A stretch of DNA of 64,000 bases from Cylindrobasidium torrendii FP15055 ss-10 (taxonomy: Eukaryota; Basidiomycota; Agaricomycetes; Agaricales; Physalacriaceae). Of this stretch, positions 33,872 through 45,507 are shown piece by piece. The position numbers and the translations under genes are program-made. Each line of letters starts with the position of its first letter. Positions within the stretch are counted from its first letter, which is position 1. The notes below the pieces were generated by a model that saw only the letters and a list, made by a program, of their open reading frames with translations, searched no databases and was not told the origin of the DNA. The stretch covers positions 124,001 to 188,000 of the forward strand of contig KN880447.1 in NCBI GenBank assembly GCA_000934385.1, written 5' to 3'.

Positions 33872-35211
33872 CTACTGACGAGCTTTCTTTGCGTACGACT
33901 CAGCCACTTCCAGGAAATCAGCCCTGCCCTTTGTTGGCTTCCATCCCAAAGCACGCCCCCGCGTCGACCTGCAGCCCGTGTTCGACGCAACGATGTTCGT
34001 CAACTATACTCAAGCATCAATTCGGTGACCGAGCGGTGCTGCAACCGAGTACTCACCAGGTCAGTCTTGAAGACGGCTGTCTGTTCTTCGGGCGTGAACG
34101 GCCGCGCCTCACTGGGAACAACACCTGAGAACTCTTTCGCCGCCGCGACGGCTAGTTCTTTGAGCTGCACGGTGCCATTCTCGACGAAGTAATACCCATC
34201 GATTCCGTGAGATAGAGTTTCTCCACCAAGCAGCTTGTTTATCATGAGAAGCATCAGGTCCGTGGCTGCAAATACACCTCAGTAAGAAATACCGGCGCGG
34301 CATACGAGACGCAACAGGAGACATACTTTCGTGGATATCGACTATAGCCCATTCGTTCAAACCGTCACCTATGAAACCCGGTACGCCCTTGGTCAGCTCA
34401 AGAGACGCAACAATCATGTAAATCATCATTTCTTGTGGTTTGACAATTCCTGCGTCAACAAGAACACCCGTTGGCTGCGAAAATATGGCGCCGGGGACAA
34501 AGAGATAGGTGTAGATGTGGCCTAAATGATTCTTGAGACATACTGGCAGGAGAAATCACATACGACCGCACCTTCAGCATCTGCTTTGAGGAATTCTTGG
34601 TCAACATTGTTATGCAGAGCCGTGGCTGGGATCGACCGAAGCTGTTCGATATCGGTATCGTCGTAGTCGGAGTACTTCGCCTGCGCTGGAGACTTGCCGA
34701 ACGAGTAGTCTGAAAGCAGGGCGGTACCAGACTGGGATAGCGCATTGGTTCTCGCCAACAGTTGTCCGCGAAGAAGATGCACGACTCACTACATGAATGA
34801 CATGGACTCTTTTCTTGGACTGTCTCGTGGCCGCCAAAATATTGAGGGCACCGGTAAGGTCGTCGCAGTTATACTATGAGGTTCAATCAGTAGTCTTATC
34901 CAAAACAACAATTAGCAGCCCTACAGCGTCAATCAGAATATCTACATCAGCCATCAACTCGACGAGCAGCGCTGCGTCTGTGCTGGGCGATCCTTCCACG
35001 ACCCTCACTCCCAGCTTAAGGTCGCGAATCTTCTGTGCCTTCTCTGCACTGCGCACAAGTGCGGTCAAGGACAGCTTGGGATAGTCCAAGAGGCGTGTCA
35101 GGACACTTCCACCAAGATAACCTGCGCCATCCAAGGTCACCAACTGTATCAACAATGCAAAGACCTGTACTTACCAGTCGCGCCAATGATAAGGACACTG
35201 AGTTTAGACAT
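33872..35211 (-). CDS. NmrA/epimerase-like NAD(P)-binding protein
   Basis: Minus-strand gene from ATG 35211 to TAG 33872. The start MSKLSVLIIGATGYLGGSVL is a Rossmann nucleotide-binding motif (GxxGxxG) split by intron 1. It continues with LTALVRSAEKAQ, VRVVEGSPS and DVDILIDAVG. Later parts include YSDYDDTDIEQLRSIPATALHNNVD, a segment with FVPGAIFS, GLNEWAIVDI, GYYFVENG, and the end RSTRGRALGWKPTKGRADFL. This is an NmrA/extended-SDR-like family common in Agaricomycetes and Ascomycetes. It lacks a clear YxxxK catalytic pair in what I read, so it may act as a redox sensor or oxidoreductase. Substrate unknown. About six exons; only the first and last borders were settled. Confidence 0.85.
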
Positions 35212-36210
35212 AGTACTAGTACCTTTGATTCTGAGTACAACTGGTTCAGATTGTTTATAAATCGTCTGCTTATTCATCTCTTCCCGATGCGTCCGGGGTT
35301 TGTCCTCTGTGCCATTCGCCAACTCCACGTCGAAGCTGAGTCTGAGTCCCATAAATCTCGGGATTTCCCTGCAACTGCCCTATATCCCGAGGGACAGGAT
35401 ATTCCTTGCGAAGCAATATGTATATCACTCAGAATTCATTCGAAGTTTTCGGTCAGGGCAGTGGATGCCGCCCTCGTTCAACGGGCTCAGTGAATAATTT
35501 GCAGATCAGTGATTGGCATACGCCTGCCTCTTCCTTGAGTGCTGCAGTAGCTTAGCGCTCAGGACATGTGATATGATCGATCGGCATCCCGATTCCCATT
35601 GTCTAAGTAGTGCTGAGTGTACTCGTTCTTGAGTGGCTAATTACGGATATTAAACCATTGAACACGATAGGTATGGTCACTCGCCATAATGCCTTTCAAA
35701 GCGTGGAAACCGTGGCTATCATGTCGTAAGTCGCTGAGGCGGGTGACCAGCCCACCGGCCCGCCGTCAGTGCTATGTCGTCGCCCCAAGTTGCTTTGTGA
35801 CTGGTCGTGTTGGCGGCAAGGCGCGCATGCACCTATAGAGGTGTCTCGAACGTCGCCCATACTTACAGTACTCGAAATAACGTCAACAAGACTGTCGGTG
35901 CACATGTCAAGGGGCCTCGGGCACGCTCACAAGAACATATATTCTAGTAATCAATGGTCAAAATCGAAGAGCGAGAAGGCCTCACTGAAGAAGATTAAAA
36001 CATTAGTCCCATGATAGCTTAAACACCGAGCGGGGGATATGGAAGGCTTGGAGCATAGTAAAGTGTACAGACACATGAGCAAAATAAATGATGTCTAGAG
36101 TGTCCGATGCAGTGGTCAAGTCGCGGTCATAGCGTAATTCTTTGGCAAAGAATCCGAAAGCGAAATTGGGAAGACGAAATGTTTGGCCGTGAGTAAACCT
36201 CCCGCTTTGC
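35212..36210. other. Intergenic region with CTTAGCGCTCAG element
   Basis: About 1 kb upstream of the NmrA-like gene and downstream of the Rheb gene. It has no convincing coding sequence. At 35551-35562 it carries CTTAGCGCTCAG, the reverse complement of the element seen near 11460 and 21871. Confidence 0.5.
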
Positions 36211-37088
36211 CTACATGAGCAAGCAGCGACTCGCTGGAGGGTCGCCTTGCTGTGAGGGCGAGTTCTTCTCAACTTCACCGAGTACGAGGTCAAACACTTT
36301 GGCTATAGTGACGTTCAATACACGTAAACTGAGGCATATCGCGGGCACGCACCAACGTTGAGGTTGTTCTTTGCGCTAGTCTCGACCCATGCGGCCTTGT
36401 TGGTCTTCGCGAGGGCTTGTCCCTCCTCTGCGCTCACCTGTCTTGATAAAATATTAGGGATCTGGGTTGACAAGGAAGAGGCGAGTATACCTTGTTGTAA
36501 GATCTACCTTTGACCCTACTATAACACATGGTATATCTGTCACGCCGCAAAAGTCGATAATCTTGTCGTACACCACTTGAATCATGTCGAATGAAGTGCG
36601 TGAAGTGACTGAATACACAAGAACAAATCCGTGTATGCCTACGATAGTCGTGAACATGCCGACTCTTGGGAAGGACGGGAACTAGAGCTTACCGATGGCG
36701 TGTTTAGCATTGAGGATCGACTCTGAGTCCTGTACGCTGTTAGAACGTGTGGTAGGAGTGAAGCAAGGGGTTGCTAACCTGGCCAGCTGTGTCAATTACT
36801 TCACAATCATACTTCGCGCCGTTGTAGGTGACCGTCTTATTGAAATGCTCCTCTGATGAAAGCAGTGAGCTCATGGAAGGATGATTATGGACACGCCTAG
36901 CCGACCTATGGTAGGATAGTAGTTCTCGTGCCAGACGTTGTCTATAAACTGCAGAACGAGTGACGATTTCCCTGTTGTTGCAATGTGAGTATTTGAGATA
37001 GAGATGATGGGGGGCTGTATGACTGACCGACCGACCGCGCGCCGAGCACTGCAAACTTGCGCTTTTTGAGGGTTTCGGAGGGCGCCAT
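36211..37088 (-). CDS. RHB1: Rheb-type small GTPase
   Basis: Minus-strand multi-exon gene from ATG 37088 to TAG 36211. Rheb is a farnesylated Ras-superfamily GTPase that activates TORC1 and influences amino-acid uptake in fungi. Motifs in order: a P-loop GARSVGKSSL (Arg at the position equivalent to Ras Gly12, typical of Rheb), YYPTIEEHF (effector region), CEVIDTAGQDSESILNAKH, a long insert GIHGFVLVYSVTSRTSFD, VGSKVDLT (instead of NKxD, with Ser/Lys), and ETSAKNNLN. The C-terminus ends CLLM, a CAAX box expected to be farnesylated. The exon borders agree in phase where checked (intron 1 splits the P-loop). Confidence 0.95.
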
Positions 37089-37607
37089 GGTGGTGAGAGG
37101 GTAAGTGACTGAAGTGCCTGCCGGCCCCTGACTTGCACGCTTGTGGCGCCTTCCGCCTATAATCCACGCTACATGGAGGTGCACGTCCATCTGCTGGTTG
37201 GCCAATGATCCGACAGGGCGTCCGCGTCATTTGGCGCTCGACATCGGCAACGCCCTCGTCAGAGCCACTACTCCCTTACCCGCTGGGAAGCGGCGAGCTG
37301 TTCTCAGAGTCACTCTCTATCCCCGCTTTAATCAAGCGTTATACGTAATATTAGCCCGTACACTGTACAGTTTACGGCGAGAGTAAGTAGCTTCTGACAA
37401 TCTCACAAAGTGCAGTACTGCAATAGTTGACCAAGGCGCGCACCAAGTGAGAACGCGTATTTGTGGCGAGTCCCGAGCCGGTAAAGAGCTTTCAACTCTA
37501 CAACAAGTCGTGTCTCTATTCACTGGCTGTTGGGGGCGAAGAACGTCCATGTAGCGGTACAACATACCAGATACATAGAAGGGTAACTGTACGCTGTCTG
37601 TCCATGC
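37089..37607. other. Intergenic region
   Basis: About 520 bp between the Rheb start and the SAM37 stop on the same strand. It contains the Rheb promoter. No feature is evident. Confidence 0.5.
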
Positions 37608-38712
37608 TTATAGTATCCAGGGGAAAAGTGACAAAAACGAGAATGACTGCTGGGTTGTCGGTGGTAAGGAGGTTGTCTCTGGAAAACAAATGTGGTGAAT
37701 CATTTCAGCATGATCCCGTAGTTGAGGAAATGATTTGAGCAGATTATCTTTGATCAACCGGTCGGGATACGGAGGTTGGATGATGAGCAGAACATGTGCC
37801 GCTACAACAAAGTCCAATGAAGAAACTCTGCTCGAACACATCAGTGACTGGTGCATACAGCTTGCTTGACTGACCTATCTCCAAAGAAGAACTGATTCGA
37901 ACCAAGCAGGCGAGCGTATATCTCTAAAGTCGACCGTGCCTTCTCCATGACCTGTCCAACTATGTTGGAAGAAATTTCGGACTGATACATGCCACACACC
38001 TTTTCACGCTCAAATACGCGTAAGAAACGATCGTGACGCTTGGCTTTTAGGTCTGGTAAAGTTGGTTTATGTGGTAAGGATGCCTTGAATGAAGATTCGT
38101 GTGTATCCTTCTCAACCTCTTCGCCTTCAGTCACCCATAACTCTGCAGCTTCCAATCTAGACCTGAAAGATGCACGTAGACGACTTGGGGCATAGAAGTG
38201 CTGAGGGAAGGAGTAGCTTGCCGCCAAGGAAGGGTTCACTAATTCACGCCAGTTGGCCTCCTGTGCGAACTGTATGTGCGCCTGTGAACAGTACGATTCA
38301 TCTCAGTAGCTCGGGGGTGGAGATAGTAAACACGTACAACAAGGTCCCCCAGGCTTGACTCCGCGTGTGCGGCCATTGCAGTGGCTTTGGCGCGTTCGGA
38401 AGGCGACAGGAACGCGTCAAGCTCATTCGAAGAAGGATGGTATTTCAACAGTGCGGAGAGCGGGCAGATTGTCTTGGAGTTGTGGAACAAAACGGGAAGC
38501 ACGCCTACATGTACATTGAGCAACTGCAAGAGAGGTGAGCTCGCGAATGTACCTGCAGGTGAAGAATCCGCGGAAACACATTCGACAATGGAGTATTTCC
38601 CTCGTAACGTATACTGAAGGTACAAAACGGAGGCCAGACAGAGAGGGTCGAACGAAGCCAGATTCCATTTTCCTGGCCAGACATGTAGCACGTAGTTACC
38701 GGTATCTCCCAT
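37608..38712 (-). CDS. SAM37: SAM37/metaxin mitochondrial sorting protein
   Basis: Minus-strand gene starting at ATG 38712 with MGDTGNYVLHVWPGKWNLAS. Exon 1 ends at 38553 inside the sequence SPAG, followed by VLPVLFHNSKTI. This is the N-terminal thioredoxin-like part of metaxin/Tom37, equivalent to the SPSGQLPFL-type loop of metaxins. A helical GST-like region follows (LSALLKYHPSSNELDAFLS, then the WREL segment, and the YSFPQHFYAPSRLRA block). The C-terminal part carries SLDFVVAAHVLLIIQPPYPD and ends with a hydrophobic Ser/Phe-rich tail. SAM37 is part of the outer-membrane sorting and assembly complex that inserts beta-barrel proteins. The stop at 37608 follows the last open frame; the final residues are less certain. 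Confidence 0.88.
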
Positions 38713-39190
38713 GATTTGGATGCCAAAGATGAGGGCTGGTCGTTGGCCGTGAGAAAGCCGAACACTGAAGTCGATCGGGCCGGACACGGACAACGGTCAA
38801 GACTCCAAAGGCGCACTGTAGGCTAACTAACAATGCAAACGCCAGCAGCAAGCTCCAGAATTCATCCATTCGCTGGATGAACACTCTCATATCGTATTAT
38901 CAACGCGTCGCTCAAGTCTCTTTGGGAACGGACCGCCTATATGCACCGCGGTAGTCATGCATCCGTAGCCTCAAGCCGGGCGGCCCTCGTCATTTGATTC
39001 TCCTGGTAGACACCTGGTCCATGAGGCCTTGAGGCCTGAGTATGCACAGACCAGGATGGCTTCTTTCCATGTCGTTTTTCGAGTTGCCAGGGTCGAGGGG
39101 AATAATACTGGGTAATGTTCGGTAGGACACAGCTTATAAAAGAGGCTCCTTGTGCCGAGCACACTGTAGTCCATACGCCTCCCCTTTCCT
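38713..39190. promoter_or_regulatory. Divergent promoter region with TATA box for pectate lyase
   Basis: About 480 bp between SAM37 and the pectate lyase. The lyase side contains cttataaaag at 39132-39141, about 50 bp before the ATG, a convincing TATA box for a regulated gene. SAM37 has no evident TATA box. Confidence 0.55.
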
Positions 39191-40832
39191 ATGGCTCTGA
39201 AAGGCTTTAAATTGCTCCTTGGTCTTCTAGCGTTGCTCCCGAGTGCCATTGGCCTCGCATTTCCTGGAGCCGAAGGTGCGTCCAGCTACAGGAATCTGGA
39301 ATGCGGACATTATCTTACCAAATATCAGGGTTCGGGGCTCAGGCAACAGGCGGGCGAGGCGGTGATGTCTACGTTGTCACCAATCTGAACGACAGTGGCA
39401 CTGGTAGCCTTCGTGACGCAGTCTCGAAATCCCATCGTGTAATTACAGAACAAATCCACTGCTGTTCTTTGCTCTAATGAATGCCCTACAGATCGTCGTT
39501 TTCGCAGTGGGCGGACTCATCACCATTGATGACCGCCTCGTCGTCAGCCACGATGTGACGATCCTAGGACAGACAGCACCTGGACAAGGCATTACCGTCT
39601 ACGGTAACGGTGTCTCGTACTCAAACGCAGACAATACCATCACCCGATACATTCGCTTCAGGATGGGAAAGACGGGCGACTCTGGAAAGGACGGTATCAC
39701 CATCGCTGAAGGGGCCAACATGATCTTTGACCATGTCAGTGTATCTTGGGGGCGCGACGAGACTTTCTCTATCAACGGAGACGTTTCCAACGTCACAATT
39801 TCCGATTCTATCATCGCACAAGGCCTCGAGCCGCACTCTTGTGGTGGACTGATGCAGGCCGACGGGGGTATCAGTATTTTCCGCACTCTTTACATTGACA
39901 ATAAGACGAGGAATGCTAAGACAAAGGGGAAAAATTCGTTCACCAACAATGTAGTCTATAACTGGGGAGCAGGAGGAGGTGAGTGATATACTGTTCGAAG
40001 CTATGAATATCGAAAGAACATTTTACTTTCAGGATATATCGCTGGTGACTCGGACGGCCAATCATACGCCAACATTGTTGGAAATGTCTTTATTAGCGGT
40101 CCTTCAACGTCTGCTCATCCATGTAAGACCGCTGTCTCTGTTCTGAAGCACCCCGTCGCTAAACATGCGTCACGAACAGTCACCCGCGGTAACGCGAACT
40201 TCCACGCATACGTCTCAGACAACTACTATGATCCCGACCAGGTTCGTCGTCTCGACTTTCTCGAGCTTATGTTGACTTTACCATTGCCTAGGATGGGACT
40301 CTCAACGGATGGGTTCTCGCTGAATCGACAGATAACTACTCCGACGTCGACTTCCAGGCGTCTCCCTACGATTATCCCGCAGTAAACAATCTTCTCAAAT
40401 CCGGCTCAGACGTTTTCGACTACATCAAGGCAAACGCAGGCGCCAGTAAATCTCGGGACCACGTGGATGACTATCTCATCAATACTGAGCTTGCATCGCT
40501 CGGAAAGACTGGTGCACTGATCTCGGACCCAACCGCTTCACCTATTAACGGGCCCGGTCCTATTGATGGTGGGAAGGTAAAGAACGGCCGTCTTACCTCT
40601 TAAATATGCCACTGATATGATGTATTACTATCCAGGCTTTGACTGACACCGACGGTGATGGAATTCCAGACGAATACGAAAGCCAGCTGGGCACGAGCTC
40701 GACGGTGTCTGACTCCGCAACCATTGCATCGAATGGCTACGCCAGTAAGTAACCCTTATCCATTCGGGTTTGATCTTGGGTTGCTAACATAACTATTCAG
40801 ACATCGAGAACTATGCAAATTTACTGATTTGA
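39191..40832 (+). CDS. Secreted polysaccharide lyase family 1-like (pectate lyase)
   Basis: Eight exons (39191-39275, 39329-39438, 39492-39978, 40033-40122, 40180-40241, 40292-40576, 40636-40744, 40801-40832) give 419 residues. A signal peptide ([16 protein letters not shown]) precedes the mature start [17 protein letters not shown]. The fold is a right-handed beta-helix: [58 protein letters not shown] and [14 protein letters not shown] are typical of pectate lyases that cleave polygalacturonate by beta-elimination. The C-terminus contains [12 protein letters not shown], a calcium-binding-like repeat. This version resembles the less-studied branch with bacterial relatives. Substrate specificity is not proven. 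Confidence 0.93.
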
Positions 40833-41100
40833 CCCCCGTCTAAGATAGACAGCTAGCGCCTTTTAAATTATGACAAGGAGTGCTTTTGAATCCATTGCCA
40901 TTGGTGGTATACCGATCGGGAAATTGCTTGGTAAGCAGTTAGAATGACAGACGTAAGATGCAAATTCTACCAGTGGGCCAGTGGACCGACAATGAGCCAA
41001 TAAATAAAGAAAACTAATCAAAGTATTAAACAGGGCAATTTGCGTCAGTATGCATTGCGGCATCTTCGGGGCCTAATTGAAGGGGGTTGCATCTGAGAAG

Positions 41101-42799
41101 TCATTCAGCTAGTGTCGTACCTATGCTATGAGCTACACACCCAGGGAGTTTATCCAGTGGGCCATCATACTCCTCGTCCACAACAGGTTCAAGGTTGCAT
41201 GCATCGGCCTCTGCTTGATCGACGAGGGTGATCTCCTTGCAATCCTCGATGACGCCTAAAAGGTTACAGAACACGTCGGCGAGTCGAATCACGCGTACAG
41301 AGTAGCAAAACATACCGTTGATTGTGTTGTCATTGGGATTGTTGCAGTTATCAATGGCTAGCTGCTGAGTCCTGATAACACATCGTGCTGAGTAAGGTCG
41401 TAGATGGAAGAGTGACTGGATATACTCACTTTGTGTCCCATCCATTCTGGAAGTCACCGTGCCAGGAATATCCTGTGGGATCGCTGATTCAAGTAAGCTT
41501 TCCGAGAGGCGCCATTGACAACACTGAATACCCTGTAGCCTGTTGGTGGAAATAATGGTACCGGCGGTGAGGCATAGAAAATGACCTATAAACATTCACT
41601 CACAAGAACAAACGGCCAGCCATCGCTCTCGCTCCAACGGTCAACAAATGTGTCAATGTCCCAAGTCACCTGTAAGGTCAGGGAAATTAGGCCAGATCCG
41701 AAAGCAAAGGCAATCTTGGATACCTCGTAGAAGAGATGGACCAAGGCGACGGGGTGAGTATCGGGGCACTTGCCTTCGCGTTTCGTTAGCACGCGTTTTC
41801 ATCCTAAAGTTCGGTCGCCGCACCGTTGTCCATATCACTGAGGAAGGCCATATGCGACTTGTGGTCATCGCTATCGACGTTCTGAACACGTACGCATCAA
41901 CATACCATTTGATCAGGGCCAAGCAACGTATACGTGTGGACTCGGGCAGCGCAACAAAAGACCAAACTCACCTCACCATCCCAGCAACTAGGGAAGTGCA
42001 AACGGCTCTGGTATCCGCTCTCGCAGTTCGTTGTCGGGAAACCACCAACGCCGTCATAGCCATCATTACCCGAGCCATATCGCAAGCATGACCATTGAAC
42101 GGCGCGCTGAGCCAGTTCCTCAGGCGTACCACGTTCTGCATTCTCGTTGAACGAGCGCTTCTTAGCGTCTCCAGAGATCATCCGTAGGCCCTCGGGGAAC
42201 GCCTTTAGTCCGACACCGCCGTTCAGAGTCTCCTCATCGCCACGCTGTAAGTAGTAAATGAGGAGGCCACCGTTCGGGACCGCCTCAAACTTCTTAGTCG
42301 ACGGGTCTTGAAAGTATAGCTTGGGGAACCCTGGATGTCCAATGAATTAACATCTGAATAAAGGCTCATGGTGCTCTCGCCTACAATAGTTGCTGTTGTC
42401 CTCGAGCACTCGACATGAGCGGCACTTGGATGCTTGAAGAGTGTCGTATGTTGAATTAGCAGCAAAATCTATTCGAAGATAGGCGTATTGCGGATGGGTA
42501 TCACCCGAATGTTGACTCACTGTATGCACCATGAACAGTCTAAAAGGCAGTTACTTAGCAATAATATCATCATTTTCAACCAAGACATCGCATACATGAG
42601 TGTGTTGCGAAGGCGTTTGGCCAGGGGAGACAATGGGATCCAGGCGTTCTGTTAGACAAAGTCATTTTATCTTCAATCGTCGACGAGAGCAAAACCCCAT
42701 GCCTTGAACAAGTGGCGAGGTGCAGGGCAGTCTGAACCATGCCTGTGCCGACCCGGCAGAAAGAATGGAAATAAGAACGAATGCGCCTAGGTTGAACAT
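41101..42799 (-). CDS. Secreted DUF1996-domain protein
   Basis: Minus-strand gene from ATG 42799. Exon 1 (42799-42703) codes for a signal peptide MFNLGAFVLISILSAGSAQA, then WFRLPCTSPLVQ. Exon 2 starts at 42648 with RLDPIVSPGQTPSQHTH, the hallmark of the DUF1996 family. Later elements are GTPEELAQRAVQWSCLRYG, LHFPSCWDGE, CPDTHPVALVHLFYEV, WSESDGWPFVL, and the C-terminal segment EYDGPLDKLPGC. DUF1996 proteins are secreted or cell-wall proteins of unknown function that are plentiful in fungi. Intron 1 (42702-42649) begins with GC, because no GT donor gives the right phase. The last exon is the one ending at 41101; its exact end is less certain. Its 3' end faces the pectate lyase gene. Confidence 0.87.
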
Positions 42800-43406
42800 G
42801 TCAAGGGAAAACAGGCAAGGAAGAAAAATGATCGCTTGGTCTTCAAACTGGCATTTTATATGTCTTCGGTACCTCATTCAACTGCACTGGTGCATGGCAA
42901 CGACGGTGTCAGAGTACATTGCACCGTACTCTCGACAGCAGGTTGACAATGGGACAGTTTCATGAAACCGTGCGACTACGTACTTATCTGGCTCGAAGAG
43001 TTGGCATCAAGGGGACGCGTGCTCTTATTCGGTCAGCGGCCTATTTGATGTCGTCGAACCGACTATGACACAAGCATTCAGACAGTGCTAACCTGGTGAA
43101 CAGCGTTTGACATAGATGCGCAACAGAAAACAACTTGCTTGCTCGCATGTCGCTGTGTTAGCCATCGGGCGTACAACCGACTTGAACAAGCCTAGTGCTA
43201 ATAGCCGTCGACCGTACTATCCCATGGCGAAAAAGGGCCTAATATGCGTGTAAATGCTCGAAGATTGTCCAATTTGGAGAGGATGCACGAATGGCTAGTG
43301 TTGGGTTTGTAAATTCCCAGCAATTTATTGATTCGGCAACTAGGTATTATCTGGCGGTAAATGGAGGTTGGCCACCACGCACGGGTGTACGAGCCGGCAC
43401 ATGAAG
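42800..43406. other. Intergenic region
   Basis: About 600 bp between the DUF1996 start and the FAM50 stop on the same strand. No gene or repeat is recognised. Confidence 0.5.
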
Positions 43407-44583
43407 CTATGCAATTCTATATTCGCCGTAATTGACCTCTGGGTCGAATACCTGTTGTCAGTTAGTCACAAAGTCGAGCCATTTGCGGATTACGCACCTC
43501 CCATCGCGACGCGGGGAATATGTGCTTATTCCTCTGATAATAACTTCGTTCCACAACCTTTCCGGCATGAGATTCGTCCTTCTCCTTGGTGGCATCCGCA
43601 AGCAGGCGCACGTCCTCGTGCGCGTCAAAGTTGAAGAGCGGACCGGACTTGCCGCGCGCCTTGTTGATGATAAAGTCGTAGAACGTGTAGTGGTGGGGAA
43701 TAATGAGGTCCTCCTTCACGTACATCAGATTGTCGACGCTGACTCCGCGTAGCTCGGGGTTTTGAGCGCGGCATCGCTCGAGAAGTTTGCCTATGTCGTC
43801 TCCTTTCTTGCACTGTAAGATTCAATGCAATGCAAGTACCTGCATGTCAGCTAGAATTCGATAGATTGCGCACGAGAGAACTTACCATGACGCTCTTGCG
43901 GTGCCCACTTCCGTCCCAATACGAGTACACCACCTCGATTTCTTCAGCTTTGATATCCTCCTGACGCTCCAACCATTCTTGTCGAAGACGCTCGCGTTCT
44001 AGTCTTTCAGACTCCTCACGCTCGCGGTCTGGTAGAAAAGATGTGTCGACGTTCGGATTCTTGCCAAATTTAGCGCGTTTTGCGGGCGGCTCGTCGTCTG
44101 GCGGGGCAGTAGGAGCCGGGGTGGAAGATGAGGAAGAGTCATCCGGATCGCCTTCGTCATCCATGGCAAAAGAGAGGGTTGCTTTGGCGGACTTTTTGCG
44201 TTTCTTCTTCTTCTTGTCATCTCTAAAGTGTTCTCCATACCCTAAGTGGCCGTGAAGTATTGAGAGAATGGCGTACATACTTGAGTGCGCTTGAGCGGGC
44301 CGCTTCTCGAGCCTTGAGGTCCTCAAGTTCTTTGCGCTTCTGCTGGAACACCTCGAGTTGGACGAGGCCAACCGTACTAATGTGATTTCAGTATCCCGCC
44401 ATTAACATATGAATAGAGCTTGCCTATGTTTGAGAGATTCTTCCACCGAGTCGTCCTGTACCACAAATCGGTTCGCCGACGGACGAGCTTTCTCAGTCTC
44501 CGAGATCAAGTTTTTCTTCTGAATCTCAAATTGCTGGCGCATTTGCAGACGCTGCTTGGCTAGAATGTCCTCCGGCTTCGACA
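43407..44583 (-). CDS. XAP5/FAM50 family protein
   Basis: Minus-strand gene from ATG 44583 ([20 protein letters not shown]) to TAG 43407. The N-terminal half is highly charged and helical, with [20 protein letters not shown], a Lys-rich nuclear localisation tract ([10 protein letters not shown]) and an acidic Ser/Pro linker. The conserved C-terminal XAP5 domain has [61 protein letters not shown] and the ending [17 protein letters not shown]50 proteins are nuclear and associate with spliceosomes or chromatin. The start at 44583 is preferred because the upstream open frame overlaps the uS13m first exon. Confidence 0.95.
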
Positions 44584-44674
44584 TGACGACGCCTTGGTGG
44601 TGCCAGTAAGAGTGAGGTTCGGCACGTGCAAGGCTTGGAATTTTGATGTCCGTTTCGCTCAGCCTCCGACCACC
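44584..44674. promoter_or_regulatory. 91-bp shared divergent promoter (FAM50/uS13m)
   Basis: Start codons of two divergent genes lie 91 bp apart. No TATA box is visible. Its content is not otherwise recognisable. Confidence 0.65.
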
Positions 44675-45263
44675 ATGGTTCACATTCTTGGAATCAAACT
44701 CACGGACTCCCAGAGAGCCAAGGTGAGCAACTGAATTGTATGGCTCCAATCCACTGACTCTCGGTTAGTGGGCGCTCACCAATATCTATGGCGTCGGCCA
44801 CCACGTCGCGGCCCGCCTCTGCGCGCGTTTCCAAATCCATGACCAAATGAAAGTCGGAGACCTCACCCCCATTCAAGTCTCATCGCTGGCGTCATTCCTC
44901 TCATCTCCGGGCACTGCACCTCCGCTGCCGCGCTATCCTCTTGCAGGACCGGACTTTAAGCCACCACCAATGCGGACACCGGCCCAACAACTCCAGGCCG
45001 AATTCCGGGAACAGCAGGCCGCGAAAAAGGCTAAGCTTGTCGCTCAGGGTGCTGCGAAGCAACCTGCTAAAGACCCGCTCAATGCGTTGAGGATAGAGAA
45101 TGATCTCAGACGCATGATTCGCGAGAATATTCAACACCACAGGATGATTGGAACCTGGCGCGGAAAACGGTGGGGCATGAGTCTGCCCGTGCGTGGACAA
45201 CAGACGAAGACGAACGCTGTCACGGCCAAAAAGCTCAATCACCCCAACCGCTACAATTCCTAG
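44675..45263 (+). CDS. SWS2: Mitochondrial ribosomal protein uS13m (SWS2)
   Basis: Two exons (44675-44722, 44769-45263) give 180 residues. uS13 lies in the head of the small ribosomal subunit and contacts tRNA and the large subunit. The N-terminus MVHILGIKLTDSQRAK plus ALTNIYGVGHHVAARLC gives the helix-two-turn-helix that starts all S13 proteins. The C-terminus has MIGTWRGKRWGMSLPVRGQQTKTNA, the classic S13 signature with a variation (RGQ.T.TNA). An insertion rich in Pro/Gln/Ala lies between, expected in fungal mitochondrial versions. The short first exon settles the start. Confidence 0.95.
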
Positions 45264-45507
45264 AATATCTTCACATAATATATTGTCTTGTCTGCCAATC
45301 GTTCTTTCCAAAGTCCATGGAAACTAGTTTCATGGCTATGTGCCCGGGATTCTATACCATTGACTATTCGTGGGTGGTGCACAGCAGTGCTCAATCGTGT
45401 AAATGGGCACGGGCAAGCAGCTACTTGCAGCAGTTAGCATTGCCAAGCTGTTGACACGACATGAAAGATTCAATAATAATACAGTAGCTCCAGTTCAAAG
45501 TCCAGCA

